DNA of 64,000 nt, from the NCBI RefSeq assembly GCF_040529045.1, contig NZ_CP131914.1:4743151-4807150 (forward strand), read 5' to 3'. Shown here piece by piece: positions 1 through 9,804 of the stretch. The notes beneath the pieces are model-generated. The model was not told the origin of the DNA. It saw only the letters and a list, made by a program, of their open reading frames with translations, and made no database searches. Source of the DNA: Xanthomonas indica (lineage in GTDB: Bacteria; Pseudomonadota; Gammaproteobacteria; Xanthomonadales; Xanthomonadaceae). How positions within the stretch are numbered: position 1 is the stretch's first letter; every line of letters starts with the position of its first letter. Position numbers and translations under genes: made by a program.

Positions 1-71
1 ACGCCCGCCGTTGCCGCGTTAGGATCGCAGGCCACGCCGCGCCCCGCGCCGTTTCGCCCCGAGACCCCGAC

Positions 72-629
72 GTGATCGCACCGCCGCCCATGGACGACTC
101 CCCCGCCGCGCCGGCGCCCAGCGCTGCCGCGGCAACGCAGGCGCCCGCCGACTGGCCGCCGGCGGACTGGCAACCGTTGCCATTGCGCGGCGCCTGGCTG
201 GCGGCGCTCGGCGGCGGCTGCATGCTCGGGCTCAGCCTGGTGGTGGGCGCTGCCATCATCGGCCTCAGCCTGCACAGCCTGCATGCACTGGCCCTGGGCG
301 CCGTGGCGGCGGCGGTGGGCGGCCTGTGCGGCGCCTGGATCGGCTTCGTCCGTCACCGGCGCATCCGCTGGCGGCTGACCGCGCAGGGCCTGGACGTGTT
401 CCGCGGACGCCTGTGGCAGAGCGAGACGCATGTGCCGATCTCGCGCGTGCAGCACCTGGACCTGCGCCGCGGCCCGCTGGAACGCGCCCTTCGCCTGGCC
501 ACCCTGGTCGTGCACACCGCCGGCACCCGGCATACCGCGGTCGCCGTGCCCGGCCTGGACCAGGCCGACGCGCAGCACCTGCGCGAGCGCCTGGCGCACC
601 AACTCGACCACGACGACGACGCGCTGTGA
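72..629 (+). CDS. PH domain membrane protein, YdbS-like
   Basis: A 185-residue protein of the bacterial PH (bPH2, YdbS) type. A proline- and alanine-rich N-terminus of about 50 residues precedes two membrane segments (about 48-70 and 72-92). A soluble beta-rich domain follows, opening with RWRLTAQGLDVFRGRLWQ and containing the typical ISRVQHLDLRRGPLERALRLATLVV stretch split over residues 128-150. The family is found as YdbS/YdbT pairs; a role in membrane or secretion homeostasis is suspected but not proven. The start is GTG at 72; an in-frame ATG at 90 is equally plausible because neither has a strong ribosome binding site. The last codons overlap the GTG start of the next gene (GTGA), so the two are translationally coupled. 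Confidence 0.8.
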   Translation: MIAPPPMDDSPAAPAPSAAAATQAPADWPPADWQPLPLRGAWLAALGGGCMLGLSLVVGAAIIGLSLHSLHALALGAVAAAVGGLCGAWIGFVRHRRIRWRLTAQGLDVFRGRLWQSETHVPISRVQHLDLRRGPLERALRLATLVVHTAGTRHTAVAVPGLDQADAQHLRERLAHQLDHDDDAL

Positions 630-2158
630 GCGACCTCGCCGACGCCGAGCACACCACGCCTGTGCGGCGCCTGCACCCGTGGTCATGGCTGTTCGTGCTG
701 CTGCAGCATCTGAGGCATTTCCTGCTGCCGTTGCTGGCGCTGCTGGTGTTCGGCAGCCGCGACGGCCACCGCGATCACGCCGATCACCTGGTGATGCTGG
801 CGGTGTGCAGCGGGCTGGTGGCGGTGTCGCTGCTGCGCTATCTCACCTACCAGTACCGCATCGGTCGCGACAGCCTGAGCATCCGCAGCGGCTGGCTGGA
901 ACGCAGCCTGCGCGAGATCCCGTTCGCGCGCATCCACAACGTGGTGGTGCACCAGTCGCTGCTGCACCGGCTGTTCGGCGTGGCCGAGGTGCGCCTGGAG
1001 TCGGCCGGCGGCACCAAGCCCGAGGCGCAGATGCGCGTGCTGCGGCTGGACCAGGCGCTGGCGCTGGAACAGCAGATCCGCCACCGCGCGCCCGCCGCCG
1101 ACAGTGCCGCCGCCACCGAAGCCAGCGCCGTGCCCGCTGCCGCGCCGGACAGCGAACTGCTGCTGGCCCTGCCTACCGCCGAGGTGCTGCGCCAGGGGCT
1201 GATCTCCAACCGCGGCATGGTGGTGCTGCTCACCGCGTTCGGCGCCACCTACCACCTGTTTCCCGAGCGCATGATCTCCAACGCGATCGAGCACTACGGG
1301 CGGCAACTGTTCGGCTACGCCACGCACCTGCAGCTGGGCTGGATGGCCGGCACGGTCACCTTCGCGCTGATGCTGGCGACGCTGTTGCTGCTGATGCGGG
1401 CCTTGTCGATGGGGCTGGCGCTGGTGCAGTACCACGGCTTCCGGCTCAGCGAGAGCGAGCGTCGGCTGACCGTGGAGCGCGGGCTGCTGACGCGGCTGCG
1501 CAGCAGCGTGGCACGGCGCCGGATCCAGGCGTGGACCCTGCACGAAAGCGTGCTGCAACGGTTGCTGCGGCGGCGCAGCCTGCACATCGACACCGCGGTG
1601 ATCCAGTCGCACCACGGGCACGACCACGCACTGACCGAACTGGCGCCGCTGGCCACGCCGGCCGCCTGCGACGCGCTGCTGCAGCGGCTGCTGCCGCAGA
1701 TCGCCTGGCCGCCGGCGCGCTGGCACGGCATCGCCACGCGCTGCTGGTGGCGGCTGTCGCTGCCGGCGCTGCTGCTGGTGCCGCTGCTGTGCGCGGCGCT
1801 GTGGCCCACGCTCGGTGCCTGGGCCGCGCTGGGCCTGTTATGGCTGCCGTGGTCGGCGTTCAAGTCCTGGCGGCAGGCGCAGCGCATGGGCTACGCGCTG
1901 GATGCGCGCTACGTGGCGGTCCGCGGCGGCTGGTGGCGGCGCTGGTGGCGGCTGGCCGAACTGGACAAGCTGCAGGCGCTGCACCTGAGCCGTTCGCCGC
2001 TGGACCGCTGGTGCGGCACTGCGACGCTGTCGCTGGACACCGCCGGCGCCCGCCACGGCGAACCGCCGCTGCGCATGCGGCTGCTGCCGGACGCTCAGGC
2101 GCGGGCGCTGTACCGACAACTGGGCGACGCGCTGGCGCAGCGACGGCTGCGCTGGTGA
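626..2158 (+). CDS. Multi-PH-domain membrane protein, YdbT-like
   Basis: A 510-residue integral membrane protein with repeated bPH2 domains separated by pairs of hydrophobic helices, the usual partner of the YdbS-like protein just upstream. PH-type stretches begin around YRIGRDSLSIRSGWLERSL and again near FRLSESERRLTVERGLLTRL and YALDARYVAVRGGWW, giving three soluble domains. I chose GTG at 626 because it overlaps the preceding stop codon by four bases; the open frame runs further upstream but only inside the neighbouring gene. The length matches Bacillus YdbT (about 490 residues). The pair probably forms one membrane complex. Its ligand and biochemical function are unknown. Confidence 0.82.
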   Translation: MSDLADAEHTTPVRRLHPWSWLFVLLQHLRHFLLPLLALLVFGSRDGHRDHADHLVMLAVCSGLVAVSLLRYLTYQYRIGRDSLSIRSGWLERSLREIPFARIHNVVVHQSLLHRLFGVAEVRLESAGGTKPEAQMRVLRLDQALALEQQIRHRAPAADSAAATEASAVPAAAPDSELLLALPTAEVLRQGLISNRGMVVLLTAFGATYHLFPERMISNAIEHYGRQLFGYATHLQLGWMAGTVTFALMLATLLLLMRALSMGLALVQYHGFRLSESERRLTVERGLLTRLRSSVARRRIQAWTLHESVLQRLLRRRSLHIDTAVIQSHHGHDHALTELAPLATPAACDALLQRLLPQIAWPPARWHGIATRCWWRLSLPALLLVPLLCAALWPTLGAWAALGLLWLPWSAFKSWRQAQRMGYALDARYVAVRGGWWRRWWRLAELDKLQALHLSRSPLDRWCGTATLSLDTAGARHGEPPLRMRLLPDAQARALYRQLGDALAQRRLRW

Positions 2159-2180
2159 GCACGTGCCGCGGTGCGGCGCG

Positions 2181-3218
2181 TCAGCGGCGCGCGCCGCGGC
2201 CCCAGTAGCCGATGCGGCGGCGGATCTTCAGCTTGCGCCACAGGTTCAGCGGTTTGCACCGCGGATTGCGCGCGCCCTCGGCGACGAACTCGTCGATCGC
2301 GCGCAGCACGCGCTCGCTGGACTGGCCGTCGCGGTAGGGATGCAGGCCATCGGCGAATTCGCGGATCGCCGCCATCAGTTCCGGCGGCCGCTGCAGCGCG
2401 CGGCGGATCGCCGGCTCGAACTGCGCCGGATCGTCGATATCGATCAGCTGCGGCCCCGGACGCCGGTTCTTGAACGTCACCACCGGCTTGTAGGTGAGCA
2501 GGAACTCGTTGAGCGCGGACGAGGTGTCCGAGCACATCATGTCCACCTGCGGGAACAGCTCCAGGATGTTGTCGTTGTCGGCGAAGTGCAGGTACTCGCT
2601 CTCCAGCGCGCGGTAGCGCGCGACCATCGCCGGATCCATCTTCGGATGGAAGGTGACGATCCAGCGCCATTCGCCGCTGCGCGAGAGCCGCGCCACCTCG
2701 TCGTAGAGGATGCCGGCCGCGCTCCACGACGGCGAGAACGTGGAGTGGTACAGGATCACCGGCGGCTGCCGCACCGGCGCCAGCTCCGCGCCGATCTCGC
2801 GCATGAACGGATCGATCTTGGGGAAGCCGGTCTCCTTGACCGCGAAGTGGCCGAGCTTGCGCGCCAGCGCACCGAACGCCGCGGTGTCGCGCGGACCGGT
2901 GGTGCAGTACAGGTCGAAGAAACCGCGCACGTAGATGTGCCGCGGCTTGCCGGCGTCGAAGCCGTGGAAGGTCTCGACCTTCACCCCGGGGAAGAAATGC
3001 GGCACCGCGTTGCTGGAGGTGATCACCGCGTACGGATTCCACGCCAGCACCTCTTCCACCGTCGCCAGGTGGCGCTCGTCGGCGGTCAGGTCCTCGGCGC
3101 CGGGGCCGTCGAAGAACCATGCCGCCTCGTCGCCGCGCGCGCGGATCGCCGCCTGCAGCGGGCGCAGGATTGCCAGCGCATAGCGCTCGGATCCGTACAG
3201 CAGATAGTGCTTGCTCAT
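2181..3218 (-). CDS. CDP-glycerol glycerophosphotransferase-like protein
   Basis: A 345-residue protein resembling the CDP-glycerol:poly(glycerophosphate) glycerophosphotransferase family (COG1887, TagB/TagF-like). Visible hallmarks are VETFHGFDAGKP, the central HSTFSPSW, the FHPKMDP histidine-proline motif and DMMCSDTSSALNEFL, which holds the nucleotide-binding SDTSS segment. In Gram-positive bacteria this family makes teichoic acid. In a Gram-negative LPS locus it more likely adds a phosphoglycerol-type or related substituent to core or O-antigen sugars, which is inference. Its ATG overlaps the stop of the upstream GT2 gene by four bases (ATGA), so it is coupled to that gene. It is the last gene of the block and faces the PH-domain genes tail to tail. 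Confidence 0.75.
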   Translation of the reverse strand: MSKHYLLYGSERYALAILRPLQAAIRARGDEAAWFFDGPGAEDLTADERHLATVEEVLAWNPYAVITSSNAVPHFFPGVKVETFHGFDAGKPRHIYVRGFFDLYCTTGPRDTAAFGALARKLGHFAVKETGFPKIDPFMREIGAELAPVRQPPVILYHSTFSPSWSAAGILYDEVARLSRSGEWRWIVTFHPKMDPAMVARYRALESEYLHFADNDNILELFPQVDMMCSDTSSALNEFLLTYKPVVTFKNRRPGPQLIDIDDPAQFEPAIRRALQRPPELMAAIREFADGLHPYRDGQSSERVLRAIDEFVAEGARNPRCKPLNLWRKLKIRRRIGYWGRGARR

Positions 3219-4051
3219 CAGTGCTCCAGATCGTGCCGTTGCAGTTGCGCCCGCGCCTGCTCCACCGAGGCGGGGTTGACCTGCATCTCGTAGTAGCGCA
3301 TGCGCTTGTACAGCGCATAGCTGGCCGCGGTCTGCGCCACAACGAAGCCGCGCCAGCCGTCGAGGAACGCCAGCCGCAGCAGATAGTCCTTGAGGAAGGC
3401 GCCGGCGAACACGAACGGGCTCTGCCACATTCTCACCGGCTTGCGCTTGTCGCGCCAGCCGAGCGCCTTGAGTTCGGCGTAGCGCAGCACCTTGAGCTGC
3501 TTGTGCACCAGGGTCGGGTTGTGCAGATGATTGAACGGCGGCGCGAACGCGTCGCTGGGGCCGTCGAAGCGCAGCGATTCGTGCACCCGCGCATCGCTCC
3601 AGCGCGCGCGGCCGCGGTGGTACAGCCGCGCCAGGCGCTCGCCGACCATGGGTTTGTACCAGCGCATCGGCGCGCCCATGTACCAGGTGCTGCGGCGCAG
3701 CCATACCGCAGCCACGCGATCCTCGGCGATCAGCTGCGGCAGCCGCGCCAGGCACTCGGCGCGCAGCGCGTCGGACAGGAACTCGTCCGCGTCCAGCACC
3801 AGGATCCAGTCGTGCGCGGCCTGGGTGGAGGCGAAGTTGCGCTGCGGGCCGAAGCCCAGCCAGGCCTGCTCGACCACGCGCGCGCCGTGGGCGCGGGCGA
3901 TCGCCACGGTGTCGTCGGTGCTGCCGCAGTCCACCACCAGCTTGTCGGCGGCGAACGGCACGCTGTCCAGGCAGCGCGCGATGTTGGCGGCCTCGTTGTA
4001 GGTCATCACCACCAGGCTCAGCGGCAGGGTGGCGGCGGCAGCGTCGGCCAT
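3218..4051 (-). CDS. Family 2 glycosyltransferase, WaaE/KdtX-like
   Basis: A 277-residue inverting GT-A glycosyltransferase. The N-terminus has the GT2 signature VVMTYNEAANIARCLDS (residues 14-30). The nucleotide-sugar metal site is LDADE (86-90). WLGFGPQRNFA (64-74) is typical of the WaaE/LpsC type that adds glucose to the heptose region of the LPS core. The C-terminal region (RMRYYEMQ and nearby) would associate with the membrane. It is followed by the CDP-glycerol-type transferase with a 4-base overlap and preceded by a ligase-like gene, so it belongs to an LPS core assembly block. The acceptor and donor sugar cannot be read from sequence; the family assignment is secure. Confidence 0.85.
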   Translation of the reverse strand: MADAAAATLPLSLVVMTYNEAANIARCLDSVPFAADKLVVDCGSTDDTVAIARAHGARVVEQAWLGFGPQRNFASTQAAHDWILVLDADEFLSDALRAECLARLPQLIAEDRVAAVWLRRSTWYMGAPMRWYKPMVGERLARLYHRGRARWSDARVHESLRFDGPSDAFAPPFNHLHNPTLVHKQLKVLRYAELKALGWRDKRKPVRMWQSPFVFAGAFLKDYLLRLAFLDGWRGFVVAQTAASYALYKRMRYYEMQVNPASVEQARAQLQRHDLEH

Positions 4052-4133
4052 GGCGCGCGGTATCCGGAAGTCAGGCGCGGTGCCGGCGGCCGGCGCCAGG
4101 CGCCGCGCCGCCCGGCGATGCGGGACCGGCAGT

Positions 4134-5408
4134 CTACCGGCTTCGCGCGGCGCCTTCAGCGCCCGGTGCCGGCTCCACCTCGCGCGCGGCCAGGCCGATC
4201 AACACGCCCACCAACGAGACATAGAAACCGGTGCTGACCTGGTGCGCGAACATCGACTGGGTCATGCCGCACAGGATGTAGGCGGCCACTACCATGATCC
4301 CGGCCGCCGCCGCGCCATGGAAATGCGGTTGCGGCCGGCGCCGGTACAGGCGCAGCAGCAGCCACAGCGGCACGCCGTACACCAGCAGGATCAACACGGT
4401 GCCGGGCAGGCCCTGGGTCGCACTCCACTCGGCCAGGTCGTTGTGCGCGTGGCCCAGGTGGCAGCGCTCGACGAAGCCCTTGCGGCAATCCGGCAGGCGC
4501 AGCATGGCGTTGTCGAAGCGACCCACGCCGACCCCGACCACGGGGTGTTCGACGAAGGTCGCCGCCGCCACCTGCAGGCGCTCGATGCGCGCGCCGGCCG
4601 ACGAATCGCTGTCGCCGCGCTCGTAGCGCTGCACGTCGTGATGCAACTCGGCCAGGCGGGTCTGCTTGGTCAATGCCGGCACGCTCAGCACCAGCACCGC
4701 CGCCAGCGCGGTGCAAGCGCCCAGGATCATCAGCCGCGTCGCGCTGTCGCGCCAGCGCAGGCACAGGGCGCTGACCACCAGCAGCAGCAACACGCCCAGC
4801 CACACGCCGCGACTGCCGCTGAGCAGGATGACGATGCCGCCGGCCACCACCGCGGCCACGGCCCACGGCCACTGTCCGCGCGGCCGGCAGAACACCGCCA
4901 GCACCATCAGCATCAGCACCACATCGGCCAGGACGATGGCATTGGTCCAGCCTTCGGCGCGCGGCTGGCCCTGCAGCACCTGCACGCTGGCCAGCACCAG
5001 CGCGGCGAGGATGCCGAGCAGCGCGCCCCACCACAGCAGGCGCTGCGGCGGCCGCAGCGCATAGGTCCACAGTGCCGCCCACGGCAGCACCAGGAAGCGG
5101 GTCCGGTTGTCGATGTCCTTCAGCGGCTGGCCGAAGTACAGCACCGAACACAGCGACAACCCGATCACCAGCAGCGCCAGGATCCACAGCCAGCGCAGCG
5201 ACGGTTGCATCGGCGCCACCGCCTGGCGCAACTGCGGCAGTGCCAGCAGGCTGGTCACCAGCAGCAGCAGGCCGAACGGCAGCAGGCCGCTGGGCATGCT
5301 GATCACCAGCGCCGGCAGGCACAGCAGCGCGAGCGCCGCACCGCGCTCGGCCAGGGCCTGGCGGGAGGACGCGGAAACGGCATGGCGTGGCGCGATGGGC
5401 TGGGACAT
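4134..5408 (-). CDS. O-antigen ligase / Wzy_C family membrane protein
   Basis: A 424-residue polytopic membrane protein with about 10-12 hydrophobic segments and a large periplasmic loop near residues 290-350, the layout of the O-antigen ligase (WaaL) and polymerase superfamily. Characteristic features are LLSGSRGVWLGVLLLL just before the loop, and GVGVGRFDN and HAHNDLAEW within it; the loop histidine is commonly required for ligation. The family joins undecaprenyl-linked O-antigen to lipid A-core in the periplasm. The assignment as ligase rather than polymerase rests mainly on the core-biosynthesis neighbours. The start is the ATG of MSQPIAPRH; the frame is open further upstream, but that part lies over the next gene. 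Confidence 0.78.
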   Translation of the reverse strand: MSQPIAPRHAVSASSRQALAERGAALALLCLPALVISMPSGLLPFGLLLLVTSLLALPQLRQAVAPMQPSLRWLWILALLVIGLSLCSVLYFGQPLKDIDNRTRFLVLPWAALWTYALRPPQRLLWWGALLGILAALVLASVQVLQGQPRAEGWTNAIVLADVVLMLMVLAVFCRPRGQWPWAVAAVVAGGIVILLSGSRGVWLGVLLLLVVSALCLRWRDSATRLMILGACTALAAVLVLSVPALTKQTRLAELHHDVQRYERGDSDSSAGARIERLQVAAATFVEHPVVGVGVGRFDNAMLRLPDCRKGFVERCHLGHAHNDLAEWSATQGLPGTVLILLVYGVPLWLLLRLYRRRPQPHFHGAAAAGIMVVAAYILCGMTQSMFAHQVSTGFYVSLVGVLIGLAAREVEPAPGAEGAARSR

Positions 5409-5461
5409 CAAGGAGGGAAGGCCGTGGGGGTGGGTGGTCGGCGATGATCCGGGGCGCTTCC

Positions 5462-6496
5462 CTAACCCGGCCTGACCTGTTCGCGATCGGCGCCGCGGCT
5501 GGCCGGCACGGCGGGCGGCGGCGCGTCCCCGAGCAGGTCGGCCACGGCCGCACGCAGACGCTCGCCGAACTCGCGCCGGCGCGCCTCGAAGAAGCCGCGC
5601 GCGGCGGTGCCCAGCGCATCGCACTGCATCGGCGACAGCGCCAGCGCCTGCGCCATCGCCCGCTCGAGGCCAGCGGCCTCGATCCGGTAGCGCACGCCGA
5701 AGTTGTCCGGGCCCTCGCCGACCGGGTCGATCAGCACGCCGCGCTCGGGGCTCACCAGCTCGTTCATCGGCGCACCGTTGGTGGTGATCACCACCGCGCC
5801 GACGCTCAGCGCTTCCATGATGTAGTGGCCGAAGCCCTCCACCTCGGACGGGCACAGGTGGAAGCGGTGCGCGTTCTGCAGCCGCCGCAGTTCCTGCTGG
5901 TCCAGGTAGCCGGTCAGGTAGTCGATGTTCTCGGCCTCGATCGGGTGGGACTTCTTCGCGCTCTGCACCACGGTCAGCCGTGGCCACTCGGGGTGCCGTG
6001 CCCAGGTCTGCAGCAGCAACGCCGTGCCCTTGGCCGAACTGCGCCCGGCCACGTGCAGGCAGGCCCGCTCGCGCGGCACCTCAGGACGGTAGCAATCGTC
6101 GCTGCAAAAGCCGATGAAGGCGGTGGGCGCCATCGTGGAAAACCGCTGTTCGGCCTGGCGGGTCTTGCACAGCACCTGCGCGAAGCGCGGCAGGCAGCGC
6201 AGCCACTTGTGCCGGAACCACTCCGGGTTGGGGATCAGCGCATTGCGCAGGCCGCCGCAGAGGCAGCGCGGATACACCCGCTCCAGGAAGATCTGCAGGT
6301 CGGCGCGCCCGAACAGCAGGCTGCGCAGGAACAGGCGCAGTTCGCGCAGGCGGTTGGCCATGCGCACGGTGCCGAAGCCCAGCACCTCGACGCGGTAGCG
6401 GCCGGTCTCGCGCAGCAGGTCGGCGACCACCTGCAGGTCGCGGCTGAGGCCGCCGCCGTTGTCGCGGCTGATGACCCGGATCAGGCGCGGCGGCAC
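5462..6496 (-). CDS. GT-B glycosyltransferase (family 1/4-like)
   Basis: A 344-residue protein beginning MPPRLIRVISRDNGGGLSRD, a GT-B N-domain with a glycine-rich acceptor loop. The C-domain contains LCPSEVEGFGHYIMEALSVG (about 235-254), the E-x7-E donor-binding motif of retaining GT4-type enzymes, followed by VVITTNGAPMNELV. It would transfer a nucleotide-activated sugar onto a growing LPS core or O-antigen at the cytoplasmic face. It lies 53 bases upstream of the ligase-like gene on the same strand and is probably cotranscribed. The cysteine-rich middle (YPRCLCGG) is unusual but may simply be structural. Sugar specificity is unknown. Confidence 0.78.
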   Translation of the reverse strand: MPPRLIRVISRDNGGGLSRDLQVVADLLRETGRYRVEVLGFGTVRMANRLRELRLFLRSLLFGRADLQIFLERVYPRCLCGGLRNALIPNPEWFRHKWLRCLPRFAQVLCKTRQAEQRFSTMAPTAFIGFCSDDCYRPEVPRERACLHVAGRSSAKGTALLLQTWARHPEWPRLTVVQSAKKSHPIEAENIDYLTGYLDQQELRRLQNAHRFHLCPSEVEGFGHYIMEALSVGAVVITTNGAPMNELVSPERGVLIDPVGEGPDNFGVRYRIEAAGLERAMAQALALSPMQCDALGTAARGFFEARRREFGERLRAAVADLLGDAPPPAVPASRGADREQVRPG

Positions 6497-6572
6497 GCGC
6501 GCCTCCCGGCCCGCGCGGCACGCGGGTCGCCAGCGGCACCCGCGGTACGCTGCCGCAACGCGCGGCTGCGGC

Positions 6573-8288
6573 TCATTCGAAGCGGTCCTTGTCCTGCTCG
6601 CGCAGGCGGTCGCGGTCGTCCTGGGTGACTACGCAGTGGCCGTGCACGGCGCTGGCCGGGACCAGCCACCAGTCGCGCCGGTTGGACACGCCGGCCAGGA
6701 TGCTGGCGCTGCGGTCGACGCAGCCCAGCATCGCCGCCTCCTGCACCAGCAGCCAGCGCCGCTGCGGCGCCTGCGCCTGCCAGGCGATGCCGCGGCGCAG
6801 TTGCTCGTCCCAGGGCACCACGAAGCCGAAGGTCGTCGCCGGGCGGTCGGCCATCAGCAGGTTCTGTTCCTTCCAGGCGACCAGGCCGAGTTCGGCATCC
6901 GGGCCGATGCGGCGCCCCACCGACTCCATCACCCCGCGCGCGGAGCTGGACAGGTTGATCAGCGGGTACACCAGCAAGCCGGCCATCGCCCAGACCATGG
7001 TCAGGGTCGAGACCGTCGCCAGTTCCGGGCGGCGCCGTGCGAAGGCGGCCAGACTGGCCACGCCCCACAGGCCGATCGCCAGCAGGATCCAGGCCAGCAC
7101 CTGCACCGTGGCCAGGTCGATGCCGCGGTCTTCCATCATCTTCGCGCGGAAGCCGTGCCCCAGCAGGATCGCCACACCCACGCCGCCCAGCGCCAGCGTC
7201 AGCAACGCGGTGAACGCCAGCAGCAGGCGCTTGACCCCGGGCTTGCGCAACAGCCCGGGGATCAGCGGCCCCATCGCCAGGCACAGCATCGGCAGCGCCG
7301 GCAGGATGTAGACATCGCGCTTGCCGGTCGGGATCGAGAAGAACAGCACCACCAGCGCCCACCAGGCCAGCGGCAGCAGGTAGCGCGCGTCGCGCCGGCG
7401 CAGGCGCCGCGCCCAGGCGGGGATCGCCCACGGCAGCGCCAGCAGCACCGGCAGCCACATGCTCGGCATCACCCCGAAGAAGTACAGCGGCCCGTGCGCG
7501 TGGTCCCAGGACTTGGCGTAGCGCCCGGCGGTCTGCCGGAACAGGATGTCGTTGAGGTAGGCGCGGTACTCGGGCGCGTTGCTCGACAGCGCGGTGACGA
7601 CCATCGGCACCAGCCAGATCGACACCGCCGCCAGGAACGCCAGCGGCCCCAACCAGAAGCGCGGATCGCGCAGGCCGACCCGGACCCCGCGCCAGTGCGC
7701 CAGCGACGCCGCCGCGGCCGGCAGCAGCATCAGCAGCGCCAGCACGCCCACGCCCTTGGTGATGGTACCCAGGCCCGCGGCGAACCAGCCCAGTGCCCAC
7801 AACCGCCAGTCCGGCCCGCGCAACAGGTGGCGCAGCAGCGCGTAGTTGGCCAGGGTGATGAAGAACACCACCAGCGGATCGATCTGTGCCTTCTTCGCCT
7901 GGTAGGTGAAGTGGAAGGCGAACAGCAGCGCGTAGGCCGCGTACATGCCGACGCGGCGCGTCCACAGGCGCCGGCCGAGATCGTAGACGCAGGCCAGCGT
8001 GCCCAGCCCGGCCAGCAGCGACGGCAGCAGGAACGCCACCCGCCAGTTGCCGAACAGCGTGTAGACGCTGGCCTGCAGCCACATCAGCATCGGCGGCTTG
8101 TCCGAGTACAGCTCGGTGCCGCGGTGCGGGAACAGCCAGTTGCCGCTCTCCACCATCTGCTTGGCGACCAGCGCGAAGCGCGGCTCGTCGGCCGGATGCG
8201 GATCGCGCAGGCCCAGGCCGGCGCCGAGCACCAGCACCGCCAGGACGGCCAACAACCAGAACTCTCGGGACGCGCGGGTCTTCAGCAT
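6573..8288 (-). CDS. ArnT-like glycosyltransferase (PMT_2 family)
   Basis: A 571-residue integral membrane protein of the dolichyl-phosphate mannosyltransferase / ArnT superfamily (GT-C). The first periplasmic loop carries HPADEPRFALVAKQM (residues 31-45), where D34/E35 match the catalytic acidic pair of the family. About twelve membrane helices follow, then a C-terminal periplasmic domain from roughly residue 440. ArnT enzymes move a sugar (aminoarabinose in ArnT itself) from undecaprenyl phosphate to lipid A or core. Here the donor is not known. The ATG of MLKTRASREF is 25 bases from the end of rsmB, so read-through from the rsmB operon is likely. Placement next to other LPS enzymes fits envelope modification. 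Confidence 0.82.
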   Translation of the reverse strand: MLKTRASREFWLLAVLAVLVLGAGLGLRDPHPADEPRFALVAKQMVESGNWLFPHRGTELYSDKPPMLMWLQASVYTLFGNWRVAFLLPSLLAGLGTLACVYDLGRRLWTRRVGMYAAYALLFAFHFTYQAKKAQIDPLVVFFITLANYALLRHLLRGPDWRLWALGWFAAGLGTITKGVGVLALLMLLPAAAASLAHWRGVRVGLRDPRFWLGPLAFLAAVSIWLVPMVVTALSSNAPEYRAYLNDILFRQTAGRYAKSWDHAHGPLYFFGVMPSMWLPVLLALPWAIPAWARRLRRRDARYLLPLAWWALVVLFFSIPTGKRDVYILPALPMLCLAMGPLIPGLLRKPGVKRLLLAFTALLTLALGGVGVAILLGHGFRAKMMEDRGIDLATVQVLAWILLAIGLWGVASLAAFARRRPELATVSTLTMVWAMAGLLVYPLINLSSSARGVMESVGRRIGPDAELGLVAWKEQNLLMADRPATTFGFVVPWDEQLRRGIAWQAQAPQRRWLLVQEAAMLGCVDRSASILAGVSNRRDWWLVPASAVHGHCVVTQDDRDRLREQDKDRFE

Positions 8289-8313
8289 GGGACGCGATGA
8301 TACCGGGGCCGGT

Positions 8314-9633
8314 TCACGCCGTCTTGCGGAACCGTGCGTAGTAGAAGCCGTCGCAGTCCTGTTCGCCGGGAAAGCGCTGGCGCCCGCCGCCGGAGGCATG
8401 CCCGCAGGCCGCGCCCGGATCCTCCAGCGCCGCGCCGGGCTGCCGCGCCAGCAAGGCCTGCACCTGCCGCGCGTTCTCGTCCTGCAGCAATGAGCAGGTG
8501 GCGTAGACCAGCACCCCGCCCGGCCGCAGCACCTGCCAGGCGGCGTCGAGCAGGCGCGCCTGCACCGCCTGCAACGCGATCACGTCCTCGCGCCGGCGAT
8601 GCAGCAGCACGTCCGGCTGGCGGCGCACGATGCCGGTGGCCGAACACGGCGCGTCGAGCAGCACCGCGTCGAACGGCTCGCCGCCCCACCAGTCCTGCGG
8701 CTGCGCCGCGTCGGCGACCTGCAATTGCGCCTGCGCACCGGCACCGGTGCGCGCAAAGGTCTCGCCGACCCGCGCCAGCCGCCGCGCATCCACGTCCAGT
8801 GCGGTCAGGCGCAGACTGGGATCGCGTTCAAGCAGATGCGCGGACTTGCCGCCCGGTGCCGCGCAGGCATCGAGCACACGCGCGCCCGGCGCCGGCGCCA
8901 GCACGTCGGCGACCTGCTGCGCCGCACCGTCCTGCACCGACACGCGCCCGTCGGCGAAGCCGGGCAAGCCCCCCACCGCCATCGGCGTCTCCAGGCGGAT
9001 CGCATCGGCCAGCAGCGGCGACCCCTGCGCGGCGATGCCGGCCGCGGCCAGTTCCTGCAGGTAGGCGTCGCGGGTGCCGCGTTGGCGGTTGACCCGCAGC
9101 CACAGCGGCGCCGGCTGCTGGCTGGCGGCGAAGATCGTCTCGGCCTGTTGTGGCCAGTCGGCGCGCAGCGCATCGCGCAGCCACAGCGGCCAGCCCGCGT
9201 CGGCAGCCACCGCCGGCAGCCCGTCGCGCAGCGCGCGCCGCAACAATGCGTTGACCAACCCGGCCTGGCGCGGCCGATCCAGCGCGCGCGCCGCGTCGAC
9301 CGTTGCCGACAGCGCCGCGTGCGGCGCCAGGCCCAGCGCATCGAGCTGGGCGAAGCCGGCCAGCAGCAGGCCGCGCAGTTCGGCGTCGCGCTGCGGCAAC
9401 TGCTTCTGCAACCACATCCGCAGCGCCGCCTCGTAGGCCGGGCGGTGGCGCAGCACGGCGAAGCAGATCGCCTCCACCAGCGCGCGGTCGCGCGGATCCG
9501 GCAGTGTCGGCAGCGCGGTGGCCAGTTCGGCCTTGAGCGAGCGGCCGCGGTCGATCACCGCCGTCAGCACGCGGGCGGCGACCACCCGCGGGGCCACGCC
9601 CGGCGGCCACGCAGCGGCAGGCGTCGTGGTCAT
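8314..9633 (-). CDS. rsmB: 16S rRNA (cytosine-967-C5)-methyltransferase RsmB
   Basis: A 439-residue protein; E. coli RsmB has 429. Residues 15-145 form the NusB-like RNA-binding domain. The Rossmann methyltransferase domain follows, with the SAM-binding [15 protein letters not shown] (255-269). The two catalytic cysteines are C330 in DAPCSATG and C380 in YATCSLL. It methylates C967 of 16S rRNA before 30S assembly. It lies 171 bases downstream of fmt on the same strand, the classic def-fmt-rsmB order. The chosen start (MTTTPAAAW) gives the family length; an earlier in-frame ATG would add 33 poorly supported residues. Confidence 0.95.
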   Translation of the reverse strand: MTTTPAAAWPPGVAPRVVAARVLTAVIDRGRSLKAELATALPTLPDPRDRALVEAICFAVLRHRPAYEAALRMWLQKQLPQRDAELRGLLLAGFAQLDALGLAPHAALSATVDAARALDRPRQAGLVNALLRRALRDGLPAVAADAGWPLWLRDALRADWPQQAETIFAASQQPAPLWLRVNRQRGTRDAYLQELAAAGIAAQGSPLLADAIRLETPMAVGGLPGFADGRVSVQDGAAQQVADVLAPAPGARVLDACAAPGGKSAHLLERDPSLRLTALDVDARRLARVGETFARTGAGAQAQLQVADAAQPQDWWGGEPFDAVLLDAPCSATGIVRRQPDVLLHRRREDVIALQAVQARLLDAAWQVLRPGGVLVYATCSLLQDENARQVQALLARQPGAALEDPGAACGHASGGGRQRFPGEQDCDGFYYARFRKTA

Positions 9634-9804
9634 CGGCGCGCGCTCCAGGACGTCGCATGCCTCCGCGCGCATGCAGTGCTGTGGTGATGCATGTGCGCAG
9701 CGGCACCGCGCAAGGCCGTGGACGCCCGCCAACCTCTCAGCGAGGACGCGCGCACGGCCGCGCCTGCCAGGCCCAACGCGGGGTACACAGGCATGCCCGG
9801 CGCC

